Assembly (NCBI GenBank): GCA_021789695.1
Contig: JAJYJH010000002.1
Coordinates: forward strand, 1-64,000
DNA: 64,000 bases
Reading direction: 5' to 3'
From: a bacterium
Lineage (GTDB): Bacteria > Elusimicrobiota > Elusimicrobia > Elusimicrobiales > UBA9959
Shown here piece by piece: positions 23,800 to 36,784 of this stretch (positions within the stretch are counted from its first letter, which is position 1; the number at the start of each line of letters is the position of its first letter). Both the position numbers and the translations under genes were made by a program. Under the pieces are notes generated by a model. That model had not been told where the DNA came from. It made no database searches and worked only from the letters and a program-made list of their open reading frames with translations.

Positions 23800-23800
<1 letters not shown>
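23522..23800 (-). CDS. Small two-helix membrane protein
   Basis: This 92-residue protein has two or three hydrophobic segments (GSVIAAVLFSLVGLVYL, residues about 28-45; then MVCGVALMSYTFFVSGTLY and LVGALLTAAPFIL). A short basic loop (KQGRERADVTR) separates the first from the rest. Such YLKQGR...D..RM--G.ALM-Y.-F patterns occur in small uncharacterised bacterial membrane proteins. Its ATG at 23800 overlaps the TypA stop (TGATG) and its own TGA overlaps the CYTH start, so the three genes are tightly coupled. Function unknown. Confidence 0.8.
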
Positions 23801-25638
<1,838 letters not shown>

Positions 25639-25704
25639 TTTCTTCAGTGCTCCTTAGATCTTAGTCGCTGCCTGTTTCGCCGCTGGGCAGCCGCCGGTTC
25701 GTTA

Positions 25705-27507
<1,803 letters not shown>

Positions 27508-27684
27508 GGGAGCGGACGCCACTAGGGCTATGAAGCAGCTTGATTTTCCGGGGACCAAAGACCGAAGAGACCAGGGGTGCCGGGACTGCTGACGTTATAT
27601 TTTAGCATTTTATCCCGCCCCATGCCCGCGGCGGCAGGGAGGCCTGCGTCTCCAGCGGCGCGGAGGGACCAGAACTGGGGGGCA

Positions 27685-28041
27685 TCAGCCTATGAGACGG
27701 ACCTTGTAGCCGGAGGCCTCCAGCTCGGCCCTGATAAATCCCCTTCGGTCGCCCTGCAGTTCCAGCACGCCGTTCTTAACGGTGCCGCCGGCGCCGAGAC
27801 GCTTCTTGAACTTCTTCAGCAGCTCCTCTTTGCCGGCAGGGTGCATCGGCAGCTTTTCCACCAGAGTGAGGCCGCTGCCTTTGCCGGTGCGCCGGAAGGA
27901 GACCCGCACGGGCTCGGTCTGGGTCCGTATGCGCGGCTCCCCTGCCAGCCCTTCGGCGCATTCGCAGGGGGATCTCCCGCAGTCTCGGCAGACAATCCTG
28001 CCGTCAGGCCCGGAGGAGTAGACCAGCCTGTCCACATCCAT
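27685..28041 (-). CDS. SUI1/eIF1-like protein (YciH family)
   Basis: This 118-residue protein has a short N-terminal cysteine cluster (CRDCGRSPCEC) and a C-terminal SUI1 domain (VRVSFRRTGKGSGLTLVEKL, then LLKKFKKRLGAGGTVKNGVL and LQGDRRGFIRAELEASGYKV). The layout matches bacterial YciH proteins, homologous to eIF1 and thought to affect start-codon selection. The ATG at 28041 follows directly on the TAA of the PAP2 phosphatase gene (TAAATG), so they share a transcript. Confidence 0.9.
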   Translation of the reverse strand: MDVDRLVYSSGPDGRIVCRDCGRSPCECAEGLAGEPRIRTQTEPVRVSFRRTGKGSGLTLVEKLPMHPAGKEELLKKFKKRLGAGGTVKNGVLELQGDRRGFIRAELEASGYKVRLIG

Positions 28042-28761
28042 TTACTTCTTCGCCGGCTCAACCGGCGCTCCCTTTTTTACCAGCCTGCGCAGCGTTTCAA
28101 GGTCCCGCCGGAAGGCGTGGCTTTTCCTGAAGGCGGAGTAAAGCATGTCGGCCAGTTTCTTGCCGGCCTCCACGTCGGACGGGTAATGCACCCCTCCTAT
28201 GACCCGGTACAGGGCGGCCTGATCTGCCCGCGCCAGGAACTCCCCGCGCATGGACGGCCTCACATCGGAAAGCACCAGTGCGTAAAGGCGGGAGATCGTG
28301 GCGTGGCCGCTTGGATAGGAGAGCCCTCCGACCCTGCCGAGACAGGGGTCTAGGGATTGGTCCTTCCGGAACGGCCTCTCGCGCGCAAAACGCTTCTTGG
28401 TGATGTCCGCGGCCGTGTCGGCGTCGTCCCTTATACGTCCCAATATCGCCGCCGCGGCCGGCGGCAACGGTCTGGGGAAGGGGCTGATGTCCCCGAAAAA
28501 CTCGTCGTAAGTGGCGTATTTCTCCGAGAGCGCCCCCTGGCACTGCTGCGTACTGCGCTTAAGCTCCCAGTCGCGCATGGCCGTCATGTCGGCGCGCTCC
28601 TCCGGGGAACCTGCCGCCGGAGGCGGCGGGAAACCGTGGAAACTCTCCTCTTTCGCGGTGATATAATAGGCGGTGTGCTTTATCACCCATTCGCCGCAGC
28701 GCAGCGAGGGCTGCAGGAACAGCACGAAGGCCAGGGATAACAGCAGTTTGCTCTGTTTCAT
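28042..28761 (-). CDS. PAP2-family acid phosphatase, class A type
   Basis: This 239-residue exported protein has a signal peptide ([20 protein letters not shown]). The PAP2 phosphatase motifs are [23 protein letters not shown] and [17 protein letters not shown], with the histidine and aspartate of the third motif. The order and length match class A non-specific acid phosphatases of the periplasm. I start at the ATG at 28761: TACAAT lies 6 nt upstream with no ribosome site, so it may be leaderless. Two TTGTACAA palindromes overlap this promoter. Confidence 0.88.
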   Translation of the reverse strand: MKQSKLLLSLAFVLFLQPSLRCGEWVIKHTAYYITAKEESFHGFPPPPAAGSPEERADMTAMRDWELKRSTQQCQGALSEKYATYDEFFGDISPFPRPLPPAAAAILGRIRDDADTAADITKKRFARERPFRKDQSLDPCLGRVGGLSYPSGHATISRLYALVLSDVRPSMRGEFLARADQAALYRVIGGVHYPSDVEAGKKLADMLYSAFRKSHAFRRDLETLRRLVKKGAPVEPAKK

Positions 28762-28767
28762 GTTCAG

Positions 28768-28785
28768 ATTGTACAAATTGTACAA
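28768..28785. promoter_or_regulatory. Pair of TTGTACAA palindromes at PAP2 promoter
   Basis: TTGTACAA occurs at 28769-28776 and again at 28778-28785, one base apart. Each is a perfect 8-bp palindrome. On the minus strand they supply TACAAT -10-like sequences just before the PAP2 start. They may be a repressor operator. The ahcY gene starts 120 bp away on the other strand. Confidence 0.5.
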
Positions 28786-28904
28786 AAACTGCGCCCGTTC
28801 ACAGGTGTCCCGCCGAAGCCGGGTACCGGCCGGAGTCAGCTATTCCCCCCCCCTCGCCCAAAAAGATACAATGGTCCAAGATAGGCAGACAGCAGGGAGG
28901 ACAT

Positions 28905-30338
28905 ATGACCACCGCAGCCGGGAGCAGAACCGCCACGAAGATGGACGATTTTAAGATAAGGGACATCGCGTTGGCCGACTGGGGCCGCAAGGAGATAGAA
29001 ATCGCCGAGAAGGAGATGCCAGGCCTGATGGCCATCCGCGAGAAACATGCGGCGAAAAAGCCGCTCAGGGGGGCGCGCGTGATGGGTTCGCTGCACATGA
29101 CCACGCAGACCGCCGTGCTGATAGAGACGCTCTCCGCCCTCGGCGCCGAGGTGCGCTGGTGCTCGTGCAACATCTTCTCCACGCAGGACCAGGCCGCCGC
29201 GGCCATCGCCAAGGCTGGCATCCCCGTCTTCGCCTGGAAAGGCGAGACGCTCTCCGAGTACTGGTGGTGCACCGAGCGCGCGCTGGACTTCGGCGGCGGC
29301 AAGGGCCCAAACCTGATAGTGGACGACGGCGGAGACGCCACGATGATGCTCCACCGCGGCTACGAGGCCGAAAACGACGCGAAGGTCCTTGACAGGAAGA
29401 CCTCGGGCGAGGACGAACTGGAGCTTAACAGCTGCCTGAAGCAGATCCTGAAGAAGGCCCCTCGACGCTGGCACCAGGCCGCCAAGGACTGGAAGGGCGT
29501 CTCCGAGGAGACCACCACCGGTGTGCACCGCCTCTACCAGATGCACGAGGCCGGCAGGCTGATGGTCCCCGCGATCAACGTGAACGATTCCGTGACCAAG
29601 TCCAAGTTCGACAACCTCTACGGCTGCCGCGAGTCGCTGGTGGACGGCATAAAGCGCGCCACCGACGTGATGATCGCCGGCAAGGTCGCGGTCGTCTGCG
29701 GCTACGGCGACGTGGGCAAGGGCTCGGCCAAGTCGCTGCGCGGCTTCGGCGCGCGCGTGGTCGTCACCGAGATAGACCCGATCTGCGCGCTGCAGGCAGC
29801 GATGGAGGGCTTCGAGGTCAAGACCGTCGAGGACACGCTGGGCGAGGGCGACATCTACGTCACCACCACCGGCAACCGCGACATCATCCGCCTCGAGCAT
29901 ATCCTGAAGATGAAGGACCAGGCCATAGTCTGCAACATCGGCCATTTCGACAACGAGATACAGGTGGACGCGCTGAACCGCGCCAAAGGCGTCAAGAAGG
30001 TCAATATCAAGCCGCAGGTGGACCGCTACGACCTGCCGAACGGCCGCGCCATCTACCTGCTCGCCGAAGGACGCCTCGTGAACCTGGGCTGCGCGAAGGG
30101 CCATCCGTCTTTCGTGATGAGCAACTCCTTCTCCAACCAGACGCTCGCGCAGATAGAGCTCTGGACTAAAAAGATGGATGTGGGCGTATATCGCCTGCCG
30201 AAGCATCTCGACGAGGAAGTCGCCCGCCTGCACCTGGAGAAGATCGGCGTAAAACTGACCAAGCTCACGCAGGCGCAGGCCGACTACATCGGCGTGAAGA
30301 CGCAAGGCCCGTACAAGCCGGACCACTACCGCTACTGA
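28905..30338 (+). CDS. ahcY: Adenosylhomocysteinase
   Basis: This 477-residue enzyme reversibly hydrolyses S-adenosylhomocysteine to adenosine and homocysteine, clearing the product of SAM-dependent methylation. Recognisable parts are the substrate region [46 protein letters not shown], the NAD loop [20 protein letters not shown] and the C-terminal KPDHYRY that reaches the neighbouring subunit. It has the insertion (about residues 150-190) found in the long alphaproteobacterial and eukaryotic type. A GGGAGGA ribosome site precedes the ATG. A strong terminator follows at 30355. Confidence 0.97.
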   Translation: MTTAAGSRTATKMDDFKIRDIALADWGRKEIEIAEKEMPGLMAIREKHAAKKPLRGARVMGSLHMTTQTAVLIETLSALGAEVRWCSCNIFSTQDQAAAAIAKAGIPVFAWKGETLSEYWWCTERALDFGGGKGPNLIVDDGGDATMMLHRGYEAENDAKVLDRKTSGEDELELNSCLKQILKKAPRRWHQAAKDWKGVSEETTTGVHRLYQMHEAGRLMVPAINVNDSVTKSKFDNLYGCRESLVDGIKRATDVMIAGKVAVVCGYGDVGKGSAKSLRGFGARVVVTEIDPICALQAAMEGFEVKTVEDTLGEGDIYVTTTGNRDIIRLEHILKMKDQAIVCNIGHFDNEIQVDALNRAKGVKKVNIKPQVDRYDLPNGRAIYLLAEGRLVNLGCAKGHPSFVMSNSFSNQTLAQIELWTKKMDVGVYRLPKHLDEEVARLHLEKIGVKLTKLTQAQADYIGVKTQGPYKPDHYRY

Positions 30339-30354
30339 GCCAGACGGACCAGCG

Positions 30355-30386
30355 AAAGCCCGGGGCAGCTCCCGGGCTTTTTGCTT
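30355..30386 (+). terminator. Intrinsic terminator after ahcY
   Basis: AAAGCCCGGG (30355-30364) and CCCGGGCTTT (30371-30380) form a perfect 10-bp stem with a 6-nt loop, followed by TTTGCTTT. Confidence 0.85.
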
Positions 30387-30391
30387 TAACG

Positions 30392-31630
30392 ATGAAATTC
30401 GAACAGTTCCATCCCACCACCAGACGCCTCATGCTGGCCCGGGCCTTCCGCAGCGTGGGCCAGGGCGCCCTGGTCGTAGACCTGGCGCTCTACCTGCACT
30501 CCCTGGGCTGGAGCGGCTTCAGGATAGGCCTGACGCTGAGCGCGGCCGGCCTCTTCGGCGCAGCGGTCAGCCTGAGCGCAGGGGTGCTGAGCGACAGGCT
30601 GCGCAGGCGCCCGTTCCTGCTGTTTTACGAGGTCCTTACGCTGGTCTGCGCCATGGCGGCCTTTCTGGTCCACGGCGGCCCGCTGCTGGCGGCCGCCGTG
30701 GTGCTGGGCGGCTTCGGCCGGGGCGCCAACGGCGCGGCCGGCCCCTTTTCCCCGGTGGAGCAGGCCTGGCTCGCCGAGGAAGTCCCCGCCGCGAGGCGCG
30801 CCGGGGTCTACAGCCTCAACACGGCCATGGGCTTTTTCGGCATGGGGCTGGGCTCGCTGCTGGCCATGCTCCCCTCCCTGCCCGGCCCGTTCGGCGGGAA
30901 CAGCGGCTACAGGCTGCTCTTCCTGGCCGCGGCGGCGGCCACGCTGGCGAACCTTTCCATGCTCTTCAACGCCTCGGAAAGGCACGACGGCAGGACGCCG
31001 CGCGGCGCGAAGAACGGGACTGGGGACGCCCCTATCCGGAGCCGCGAGAACAAGATGCTCACAGGGCTCGCGCTGCTGAACTCACTGAACGGCCTGGCCG
31101 TGGGGCTGACGGGGCCGCTGATCTCCTACTGGTTCGCCCGGCGCTTTCACGCGGGGCCCGAGACCATCGCCCCGGTAATGGCAGCGGGGTTCCTGGTGAC
31201 GGGCGGGGCCGCGCTGCTCTCCGGCAAGCTCAGCGAGCGCATCGGCATAGTCTCCTCCGTGGTCTGGGCCAGGGGCCTGGGCCTCGTCCTGCTGCTGGCT
31301 CTGCCGCTGGCCCACACTTTCACGCTGGCCGCGGCCGCCTATATCCTGCGTTCTGCGCTCAACCGCGGCTCGGTGGGCGCGAGGCAGGCCCTGACCGTCG
31401 GGCTGGTGCGCGACGAGCGCCGCGGCCTGGCCACCAGCCTTAACGCCGTCTCCATGCAGCTGCCGCAGTCGCTAGGGCCCAGCGCGGCCGGCTTTCTGTT
31501 CGGCGCCGGCGAGCTGGAGCTGCCGTTCTTCGCCGGGGCCGTTTTCCAGGGCGCCTACCTGGCCGCCTATGCGTGGTTCTTCCGAGGCCACAACAAGCCG
31601 CGGGACGAATCCACCGAAGCCGCGGCCTGA
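30392..31630 (+). CDS. MFS transporter
   Basis: This 412-residue integral membrane protein has about twelve predicted helices, including GALVVDLALYLHSLGWSGF, AFLVHGGPLLAAAVVLGGFG and LVLLLALPLAHTFTLAAAAYI. The cytoplasmic loop after helix 2 has GVLSDRLRRRPFLL, the MFS motif A (GxxxDRxGRR), and the second half has LSGKLSERIG at the equivalent place. The substrate cannot be predicted. It starts 12 bp after the ahcY terminator hairpin, so a separate promoter or read-through is needed. Confidence 0.88.
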   Translation: MKFEQFHPTTRRLMLARAFRSVGQGALVVDLALYLHSLGWSGFRIGLTLSAAGLFGAAVSLSAGVLSDRLRRRPFLLFYEVLTLVCAMAAFLVHGGPLLAAAVVLGGFGRGANGAAGPFSPVEQAWLAEEVPAARRAGVYSLNTAMGFFGMGLGSLLAMLPSLPGPFGGNSGYRLLFLAAAAATLANLSMLFNASERHDGRTPRGAKNGTGDAPIRSRENKMLTGLALLNSLNGLAVGLTGPLISYWFARRFHAGPETIAPVMAAGFLVTGGAALLSGKLSERIGIVSSVVWARGLGLVLLLALPLAHTFTLAAAAYILRSALNRGSVGARQALTVGLVRDERRGLATSLNAVSMQLPQSLGPSAAGFLFGAGELELPFFAGAVFQGAYLAAYAWFFRGHNKPRDESTEAAA

Positions 31631-31669
31631 CGGCGGCCCGGAGCGGATTTGGTATCATATCCGGGGGAT

Positions 31670-32482
31670 ATGAAACTCACCTTCCTGACGATAAACGCGC
31701 ATAAGGGTTTTTCCGCTCTGAATCGCCGCTTCGCGTTGCCGGAGCTGCGCGAGGCCGTGTACGCCGCCGGAGCCGACATCATCTTCATGCAGGAGGTGGT
31801 AGGCCAGAGCCTTCACCACGCGAAGAGATACTTCGACTGGCCTGAGAAGCCCCAGCACGAGTACATGGCGGAACTCTCCGGCTTCCACCACGCCTACGGC
31901 AGGAACGCCGCCTATACGACCGGCCACCACGGCAACGCCATACTGTCGCGTTTCCCTATCCTCAGGTCCGAAAAGGTGGATATCTCCACCAACCGCCTGG
32001 AGAAGCGGGGCTTACTATACGCCAGGATAAAGCTGCCGGAGGAGAAGCCGCCGCTGCACTGTGTCTGCGTGCACCTTGGCCTGCTCTGCGTCTCGCGCGC
32101 CAAGCAGTTCCGCAAGATACGCGATTTCATCCTTCGGGAGGTGCCGGACGGAGAACCGGTGATTGTGGCCGGCGACTTCAACGAATGGCGCAAGCGCAGG
32201 CACGATCTGCTCGAAACCGAGCTGATGATGAAGGACGCCGGACTCTCCCTGCACGGGCGCAAGTTGAGGACCTTTCCGGCCGCCCTGCCGGCGCTGCCGC
32301 TGGACCGCGTCTACCTGCGCGGCTTCAGGGTACTCAAGGCACAGGTGCTCAGCAAAGGACTCTGGAAAGACCTTTCCGACCACGCCGCCTTCCTGGCGGA
32401 GGCAGAATACGACTGGCCCGCAAGCGGCGGGCCAAAACGCAAAGCGGATACATCAGCGCGGGACCGCTCAGGAAGCCGGTAA
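31670..32482 (+). CDS. Endonuclease/exonuclease/phosphatase-family hydrolase
   Basis: This 270-residue protein has the DNase I-like EEP fold: LTINAHKGF (first strand), the metal-binding glutamate in IIFMQEVVG, HHGNAILSRFPI, HCVCVHLGLL, GDFNEWRKR and the late SDHAAF aspartate-histidine pair. The ATG at 31670 follows GGGGGAT. No signal peptide was seen. Members include nucleases, sphingomyelinases and phosphoinositide phosphatases; RTFPAALPALPLDRVYL resembles those EEP proteins that act on phospholipids or nucleic acids, but the substrate is open. It is followed by an AIM24 gene after 32 bp. Confidence 0.88.
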   Translation: MKLTFLTINAHKGFSALNRRFALPELREAVYAAGADIIFMQEVVGQSLHHAKRYFDWPEKPQHEYMAELSGFHHAYGRNAAYTTGHHGNAILSRFPILRSEKVDISTNRLEKRGLLYARIKLPEEKPPLHCVCVHLGLLCVSRAKQFRKIRDFILREVPDGEPVIVAGDFNEWRKRRHDLLETELMMKDAGLSLHGRKLRTFPAALPALPLDRVYLRGFRVLKAQVLSKGLWKDLSDHAAFLAEAEYDWPASGGPKRKADTSARDRSGSR

Positions 32483-32514
32483 ACTCCGGCGGGCCCCTGG
32501 ACTAAGGAGACCAC

Positions 32515-33303
32515 ATGAAAAGCAACGAGATAGACTACAAGCTGTACGGCGGCGACATCCAGGTCCTGGAAGTGGAACTGGACCCGGGCGAGACCGTAGT
32601 GGCGGAAGCGGGTGTCATGAACTGGATAGAGGACGGAATCTCCTTCGAGGCCCGCTTGGGGGACGGCTCTCATCCGGGGAACGGTTTCTTCGACGACCTG
32701 CTGTCTGCCGGCAAGCGCGCGTTCTCGGGCTCGTCGCTGTTCCTGACCCATTTCACCAACGCCGGGCAGGGCAAAAGCAAGGCGGCCTTCGCAGCCCCCT
32801 ATCCCGGCAAGATAATGCCGCTTAACCTCGCTCAGCTGGGCGGCAGCGTGCTGTGCCAGAAAAGCGCCTTCCTTTGCGCCGCGGCCGGCACCGAGATCAG
32901 CGTCGCCTTCACCCAGCACTTCGGGGCCGGGTTCTTCGGCGGCGAAGGTTTCATACTGGAGAAGCTCTCCGGGGACGGGCTGGCTTTCGTGCACGCCGGC
33001 GGCACCGTGATAGAACGCCAGCTCAACGGCGAGACCCTGCGCGTGGATACCGGCTGCATAGTGGGCTTCACGCCAGGCATAGATTACAGCATACAAAGGT
33101 CCGGCGGGCTAAAGTCCATGCTGTTCGCGGGCGAGGGCCTGTTCCTGGCGACGCTGCGCGGAACCGGCACGGTCTACTTGCAGACCATGCCCTTCTCGCG
33201 CCTGGCCGACCGCATCCTGGCGGCGGCGCCGAAAGCGGGCGGCAAGAGCGTGGGAGAGAGTTCGGTGCTGGGCGGCCTTGGCGGCCTGCTCGGCGGAAAC
33301 TGA
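32515..33303 (+). CDS. AIM24 family protein (TIGR00266)
   Basis: This 262-residue beta-rich protein matches the AIM24/TIGR00266 family: [79 protein letters not shown] and [14 protein letters not shown], with the glycine-rich end [10 protein letters not shown]. The fold is a tryptophan-RNA-binding-attenuator-like beta-roll. The function of bacterial members is unknown; the yeast namesake affects mitochondrial inner-membrane architecture. A terminator follows at 33330. Confidence 0.92.
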   Translation: MKSNEIDYKLYGGDIQVLEVELDPGETVVAEAGVMNWIEDGISFEARLGDGSHPGNGFFDDLLSAGKRAFSGSSLFLTHFTNAGQGKSKAAFAAPYPGKIMPLNLAQLGGSVLCQKSAFLCAAAGTEISVAFTQHFGAGFFGGEGFILEKLSGDGLAFVHAGGTVIERQLNGETLRVDTGCIVGFTPGIDYSIQRSGGLKSMLFAGEGLFLATLRGTGTVYLQTMPFSRLADRILAAAPKAGGKSVGESSVLGGLGGLLGGN

Positions 33304-33329
33304 CCAGCCGGACGGGCTTGCCCGCTTGC

Positions 33330-33360
33330 GGCCCCGGGCGCTGCTCCGGGGCCGTCTTTT
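33330..33360 (+). terminator. Intrinsic terminator after the AIM24 gene
   Basis: GGCCCCGG (33330-33337) pairs with CCGGGGCC (33346-33353) around an 8-nt loop and is followed by GTCTTTTTT. Confidence 0.8.
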
Positions 33361-33370
33361 TTGGGATAAT

Positions 33371-35854
33371 ATGAGCATGACGCTGCCGATACAGCGGAGC
33401 GCGGAACGGATACTAAAGGCCGCCGCGAAAAGCCGCCGCCTGATAATCTCCTCCCCTCCGGGCTCTGGCAAATCCACCAAGGTCCCGCAGCTGCTGCTCG
33501 ACGGCCTGAAGCTGCCGGGCCGCATAGCCGTACTGGAGCCGCGGCGGCTGGCCGCCCGCATGCTGGCCGACCGCGTGGCCAAGGAACGCGGCGGGACGGC
33601 CGGCGGCGAAGTAGGCTGCCGGGTCCGTTTCGAGGACAGAACAGGGCCGAAGACCAGGATTATCTTCGAGACCGAGGGGATCCTGCTGCGCGAGCTGGTG
33701 AGCGATCCGCAGCTTAAAAGATATTCTGCGGTGGTGCTGGACGAGTTCCACGAGCGCCACATACACGGAGATATAACACTGGCCGCTTGCCTGGCCCTGC
33801 AGGCGGGCCCCAGGCCGGACCTGCTGGTGGTTGTGATGTCGGCTACGCTCGACGAAAAGAAACTAGCCTCCTACCTGGCCCCCTGCGAGACCGTGCTGGC
33901 CGAGGGCCGCGCCTACCCGGTGACAGTGGCTTACTGCGGCCCGGAAACCGCGCGCCTGCCTGTCTGGGAAGCCGCGGCCAGGACCTGCGCCCAGGTGGCC
34001 AGCCAGGTCGGCGCGGGGCACACCCTTGTCTTCATGCCGGGCGCCTACGAGATAGGACGCACCGTTTCCGAGCTGGCCAAGGACCAGCGCTTTTCCGGTT
34101 TCTCTGTGCTGCCGCTGCACGGAGAGATGCCGGCCAAGGACCAGGACTCGGCGGTGGCCCCGTCGGAAAGACGCAAGATAATAATCTCCACCAACATAGC
34201 CGAGACCTCGCTGACCATAGACGGGATAACAGCCGTCGTGGACAGCGGGCTGGCCCGGGTGGCGCGCTACGACGGCGTCCGCGGCATCAACACACTGTTC
34301 ATGGAGAAGATCCCCGCGGCCTCGGCCGAACAGCGCGCCGGTCGAGCCGGACGCACGGCCCCAGGAGTCTGCGCCAGGCTCTGGACCGAGCGCGACAACC
34401 CCGGGCGCCCGGCCGCGCTGGCGCCGGAGATCCTGCGCCTGGACATCAGCGAGGCGCTGCTGACGCTCAAGGCCTGCGGTTTTTCCGGCTTCGGAGCCCT
34501 GCGCTGGCTGGACCCGCCGGCAGAAGCCGACGCGGAACGCGCCGAACGGCTGCTAAGGGAACTGGAGGCCGCGGACGGCCGGGGGCGCCTCACCGACGAG
34601 GGACGCAGGATGGCAGACTACCCGCTGCATCCCCGCTACTCCCGCATGATGGTGGAGGGCGCGCGCCTTGGCTGCGTACGGGAATGCGCGCTGATAGCCG
34701 CCGCCGCCCAGAGCAGAGGCGTCTGGCTGGATGAGGCAGCCAGGCACGAGGCCGGAGCCGAGGCCCGCTCCGACCTGGCCGCCGTAGCGCTCGCCCTGGA
34801 ACGCTGCGCGGACTCGGATTTTGACTATTTCGCCTGCCAGAAGGCAGGGCTGAGGCAGAACGCGGCCCGCGACGCCTGGCGGCTCGCCGGCCGCCTCTCC
34901 GGCGGGGCCCCGCCCTCCGGGCCCAAGGGCCTGGAGCTGGCCTCCAAGTGCTTCCTGCGCGCCTTCCCGGACCGCGTCGGCGCGCGCTTTTCCTCCGGCG
35001 GCCGCTACGAGCTTCCTGGCGGCAGGCGCGCCCAGCTGTCGGCCTCGAGCGCGGCCTCCGGAGCCGGGCTCATCTGCGCCGGAGAAGCCCTGGAGAGGAT
35101 GCGCAAGGGCGGCGCCGAAATAGAGCTCTCATTCGCGGCGGAGATCAGGGAGGAGTGGCTGCGTGAGGCCTTTCCGCAGCAGCTGGAAACCGTCTCGCGG
35201 ACGGCGCTGGACGCCGTGATGCGCACGCCGGTCACCGAAACGCTGACGCTTTACCGCGGCCTGGTGGTCCGGCGCGAAATGGCGGCCGCTAAGCCGGCCA
35301 AGGATTCCTCCGAGCTCATCGCGGACGAATTCATAAACGGCGGCCAGAAGCTCCAGCACTGGGACGAGGAGGTGGAGGACTGGCTGGCCCGCGTGGATTT
35401 CCTGGCCAGGGCCTGTCCGGACTTCGGTCTGGAGCCGCTCTCCGAGGAGGACCGGGACCTTATCATCCACGACATCTGCTCCGGCGCGCGCAGCGTCTCT
35501 GAGGCGAGGACCCGTCTTGTACTGCCGGCCCTGCAGGAGTGGTACGGTCGGGAGAAAGTGCGCCTGCTGGACAGGCACGCACCGGCCCGGCTGGAGATGC
35601 CGGGAGGCAGGCGCGCCCAGATCCGCTACCCCAAGAACGGCGAGCCCTACCTGGAGGCCAAGATACAGGACCTCTTCCCGCTCACCGACACGCCGCGGAT
35701 AGCGGCCGGGCGCGTGCCGCTGGTAATCCACATACTCGCGCCATCCATGCGCCCTGTGCAGGTGACCAAGGACCTGAAGAGTTTCTGGGCCGAAAGCTAT
35801 CCTAAGTTGAAGCCGGCCCTGGCGCGCCGCTATCCTAAACACAAATGGCTTTGA
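33371..35854 (+). CDS. hrpB: ATP-dependent helicase HrpB
   Basis: This 827-residue DEAH/RHA helicase has Walker A PPGSGKSTKVPQLLL, motif Ia EPRRLAARM, the DEAH-variant box DEFHERH, SATLD, the motif V region STNIAETSLTIDGI, AEQRAGRAGRTAPG, then the HA2/OB region and the HrpB C-terminal domain (NGGQKLQHWDEEVEDWLARV; HDICSGARSVSEARTRLVLP). The start at 33371 follows GGGAT. HrpB is a widespread bacterial RNA helicase-like protein of uncertain substrate. It lies just after the AIM24 terminator. Confidence 0.95.
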   Translation: MSMTLPIQRSAERILKAAAKSRRLIISSPPGSGKSTKVPQLLLDGLKLPGRIAVLEPRRLAARMLADRVAKERGGTAGGEVGCRVRFEDRTGPKTRIIFETEGILLRELVSDPQLKRYSAVVLDEFHERHIHGDITLAACLALQAGPRPDLLVVVMSATLDEKKLASYLAPCETVLAEGRAYPVTVAYCGPETARLPVWEAAARTCAQVASQVGAGHTLVFMPGAYEIGRTVSELAKDQRFSGFSVLPLHGEMPAKDQDSAVAPSERRKIIISTNIAETSLTIDGITAVVDSGLARVARYDGVRGINTLFMEKIPAASAEQRAGRAGRTAPGVCARLWTERDNPGRPAALAPEILRLDISEALLTLKACGFSGFGALRWLDPPAEADAERAERLLRELEAADGRGRLTDEGRRMADYPLHPRYSRMMVEGARLGCVRECALIAAAAQSRGVWLDEAARHEAGAEARSDLAAVALALERCADSDFDYFACQKAGLRQNAARDAWRLAGRLSGGAPPSGPKGLELASKCFLRAFPDRVGARFSSGGRYELPGGRRAQLSASSAASGAGLICAGEALERMRKGGAEIELSFAAEIREEWLREAFPQQLETVSRTALDAVMRTPVTETLTLYRGLVVRREMAAAKPAKDSSELIADEFINGGQKLQHWDEEVEDWLARVDFLARACPDFGLEPLSEEDRDLIIHDICSGARSVSEARTRLVLPALQEWYGREKVRLLDRHAPARLEMPGGRRAQIRYPKNGEPYLEAKIQDLFPLTDTPRIAAGRVPLVIHILAPSMRPVQVTKDLKSFWAESYPKLKPALARRYPKHKWL

Positions 35855-35878
35855 CGGAAGGCCAGCCTAGGCGGCGCA

Positions 35879-36409
35879 TCAAACCTGTCTGGAGGAGAGA
35901 AGGAACGCCAGCAGCAGCTGCGCAAGCAGCGCCGGCACGCAGGAGAGCGAAAAGAGGCGCTGCTTGCGCACTACGGCCCGGGCCGTCACGGCTATATGTC
36001 CCACTATGTCCTCGTAGTACGGCGTAGCCGTCACGCCGCCGCCAAGATATCGGTCCAGTTGGTTCACCAGTTCCATGTGCGGGCGGCTGGCCAGGTCCCG
36101 CGCAGAGATCAGGGAATCTGCGCCGTCCTGGTCCAGGCGATGGTCCCGCAGAGGAGCCCTGGCCACCGTTTCCACGAACGGCGAGACGGCGAAAAGGCAA
36201 ATCACCAGGACTACGGCCATGAGAAAAACTATCGCCGTGGCGATGAGACCGAAGGCGGAGTCCAACCGCAGCAGAGCTATCTCCAGCAGGGAAAAGAAAG
36301 CCAGTGCGCCCAGCTTGAAGTCAGCGATAACGGCCGCGCGCCGCATATTATCGTGTATAGTCCAGAGCCTTCTTTCCGGCTCCGGGTTAAGGTGGGAAGA
36401 TACGCTCAT
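35879..36409 (-). CDS. DUF5706/SLATT-like membrane protein
   Basis: This 176-residue protein has a short N-terminal helical stretch, then two adjacent membrane helices (GALAFFSLLEIALLRL and GLIATAIVFLMAVVLVICLF, about residues 32-82), a soluble helical middle (about 85-145) and a final membrane helix (ALLAQLLLAFLL, about 160-173). ADFKLGA before the first helix and YYEDIVGHIAVTARAVVRKQ before the last fit the plan of DUF5706 and SLATT proteins, which serve as membrane-disrupting effectors in Pycsar, CBASS and related defence systems. No nucleotide cyclase is adjacent, so a defence role is only a possibility. Confidence 0.6.
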   Translation of the reverse strand: MSVSSHLNPEPERRLWTIHDNMRRAAVIADFKLGALAFFSLLEIALLRLDSAFGLIATAIVFLMAVVLVICLFAVSPFVETVARAPLRDHRLDQDGADSLISARDLASRPHMELVNQLDRYLGGGVTATPYYEDIVGHIAVTARAVVRKQRLFSLSCVPALLAQLLLAFLLSSRQV

Positions 36410-36784
36410 CGTGCCCCCTGAAAACCGCCTTTTCCGGCCGCGCCGGCATAGTGACTCCGGCTATTTTGTAGCAAAAGCCGTAAGATTTTACAACATCTCC
36501 AAAAGCAAGAGGCACGCTTTTACGGGATCCTTGACCCGGCCATGAACGGCGCGAGTCGGCGCTGGATAGCGACAGGCCGTAATAGCCGGTATCGGCGCTC
36601 TTCCGCAAACCGCCGCGGCCGCCCGGATTGACCGGATGATACGTCCGCGGTTTTATCGGGTAAGAAGGCGGGGACCCGCCGGATCAGAAGAAGCTGCGCT
36701 TGAAGGTCAGGTTGGCCTCGCCGCCGCGCAGCACGTAGTGGATGTCGCCGGCGGTCTCGCAGGCGTCGCACGGCGCTCGGTTTT
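36410..36784. other. Intergenic region with a possible gene remnant
   Basis: This 375-bp stretch has no convincing gene. On the minus strand just after the DUF421 stop, a reading frame without a good start codon gives CDACETAGDIHYVLRGG followed by about 13 residues ending KRSFF and a stop near 36686. Its GC-rich codons look like the 3' end of a former gene. The rest (36410-36680) shows nothing recognisable. Confidence 0.35.

Noticed and set aside
28836-30326. A 496-codon antisense open frame over ahcY
   Set aside because: ahcY is conserved end to end; the antisense frame is a codon-bias shadow.
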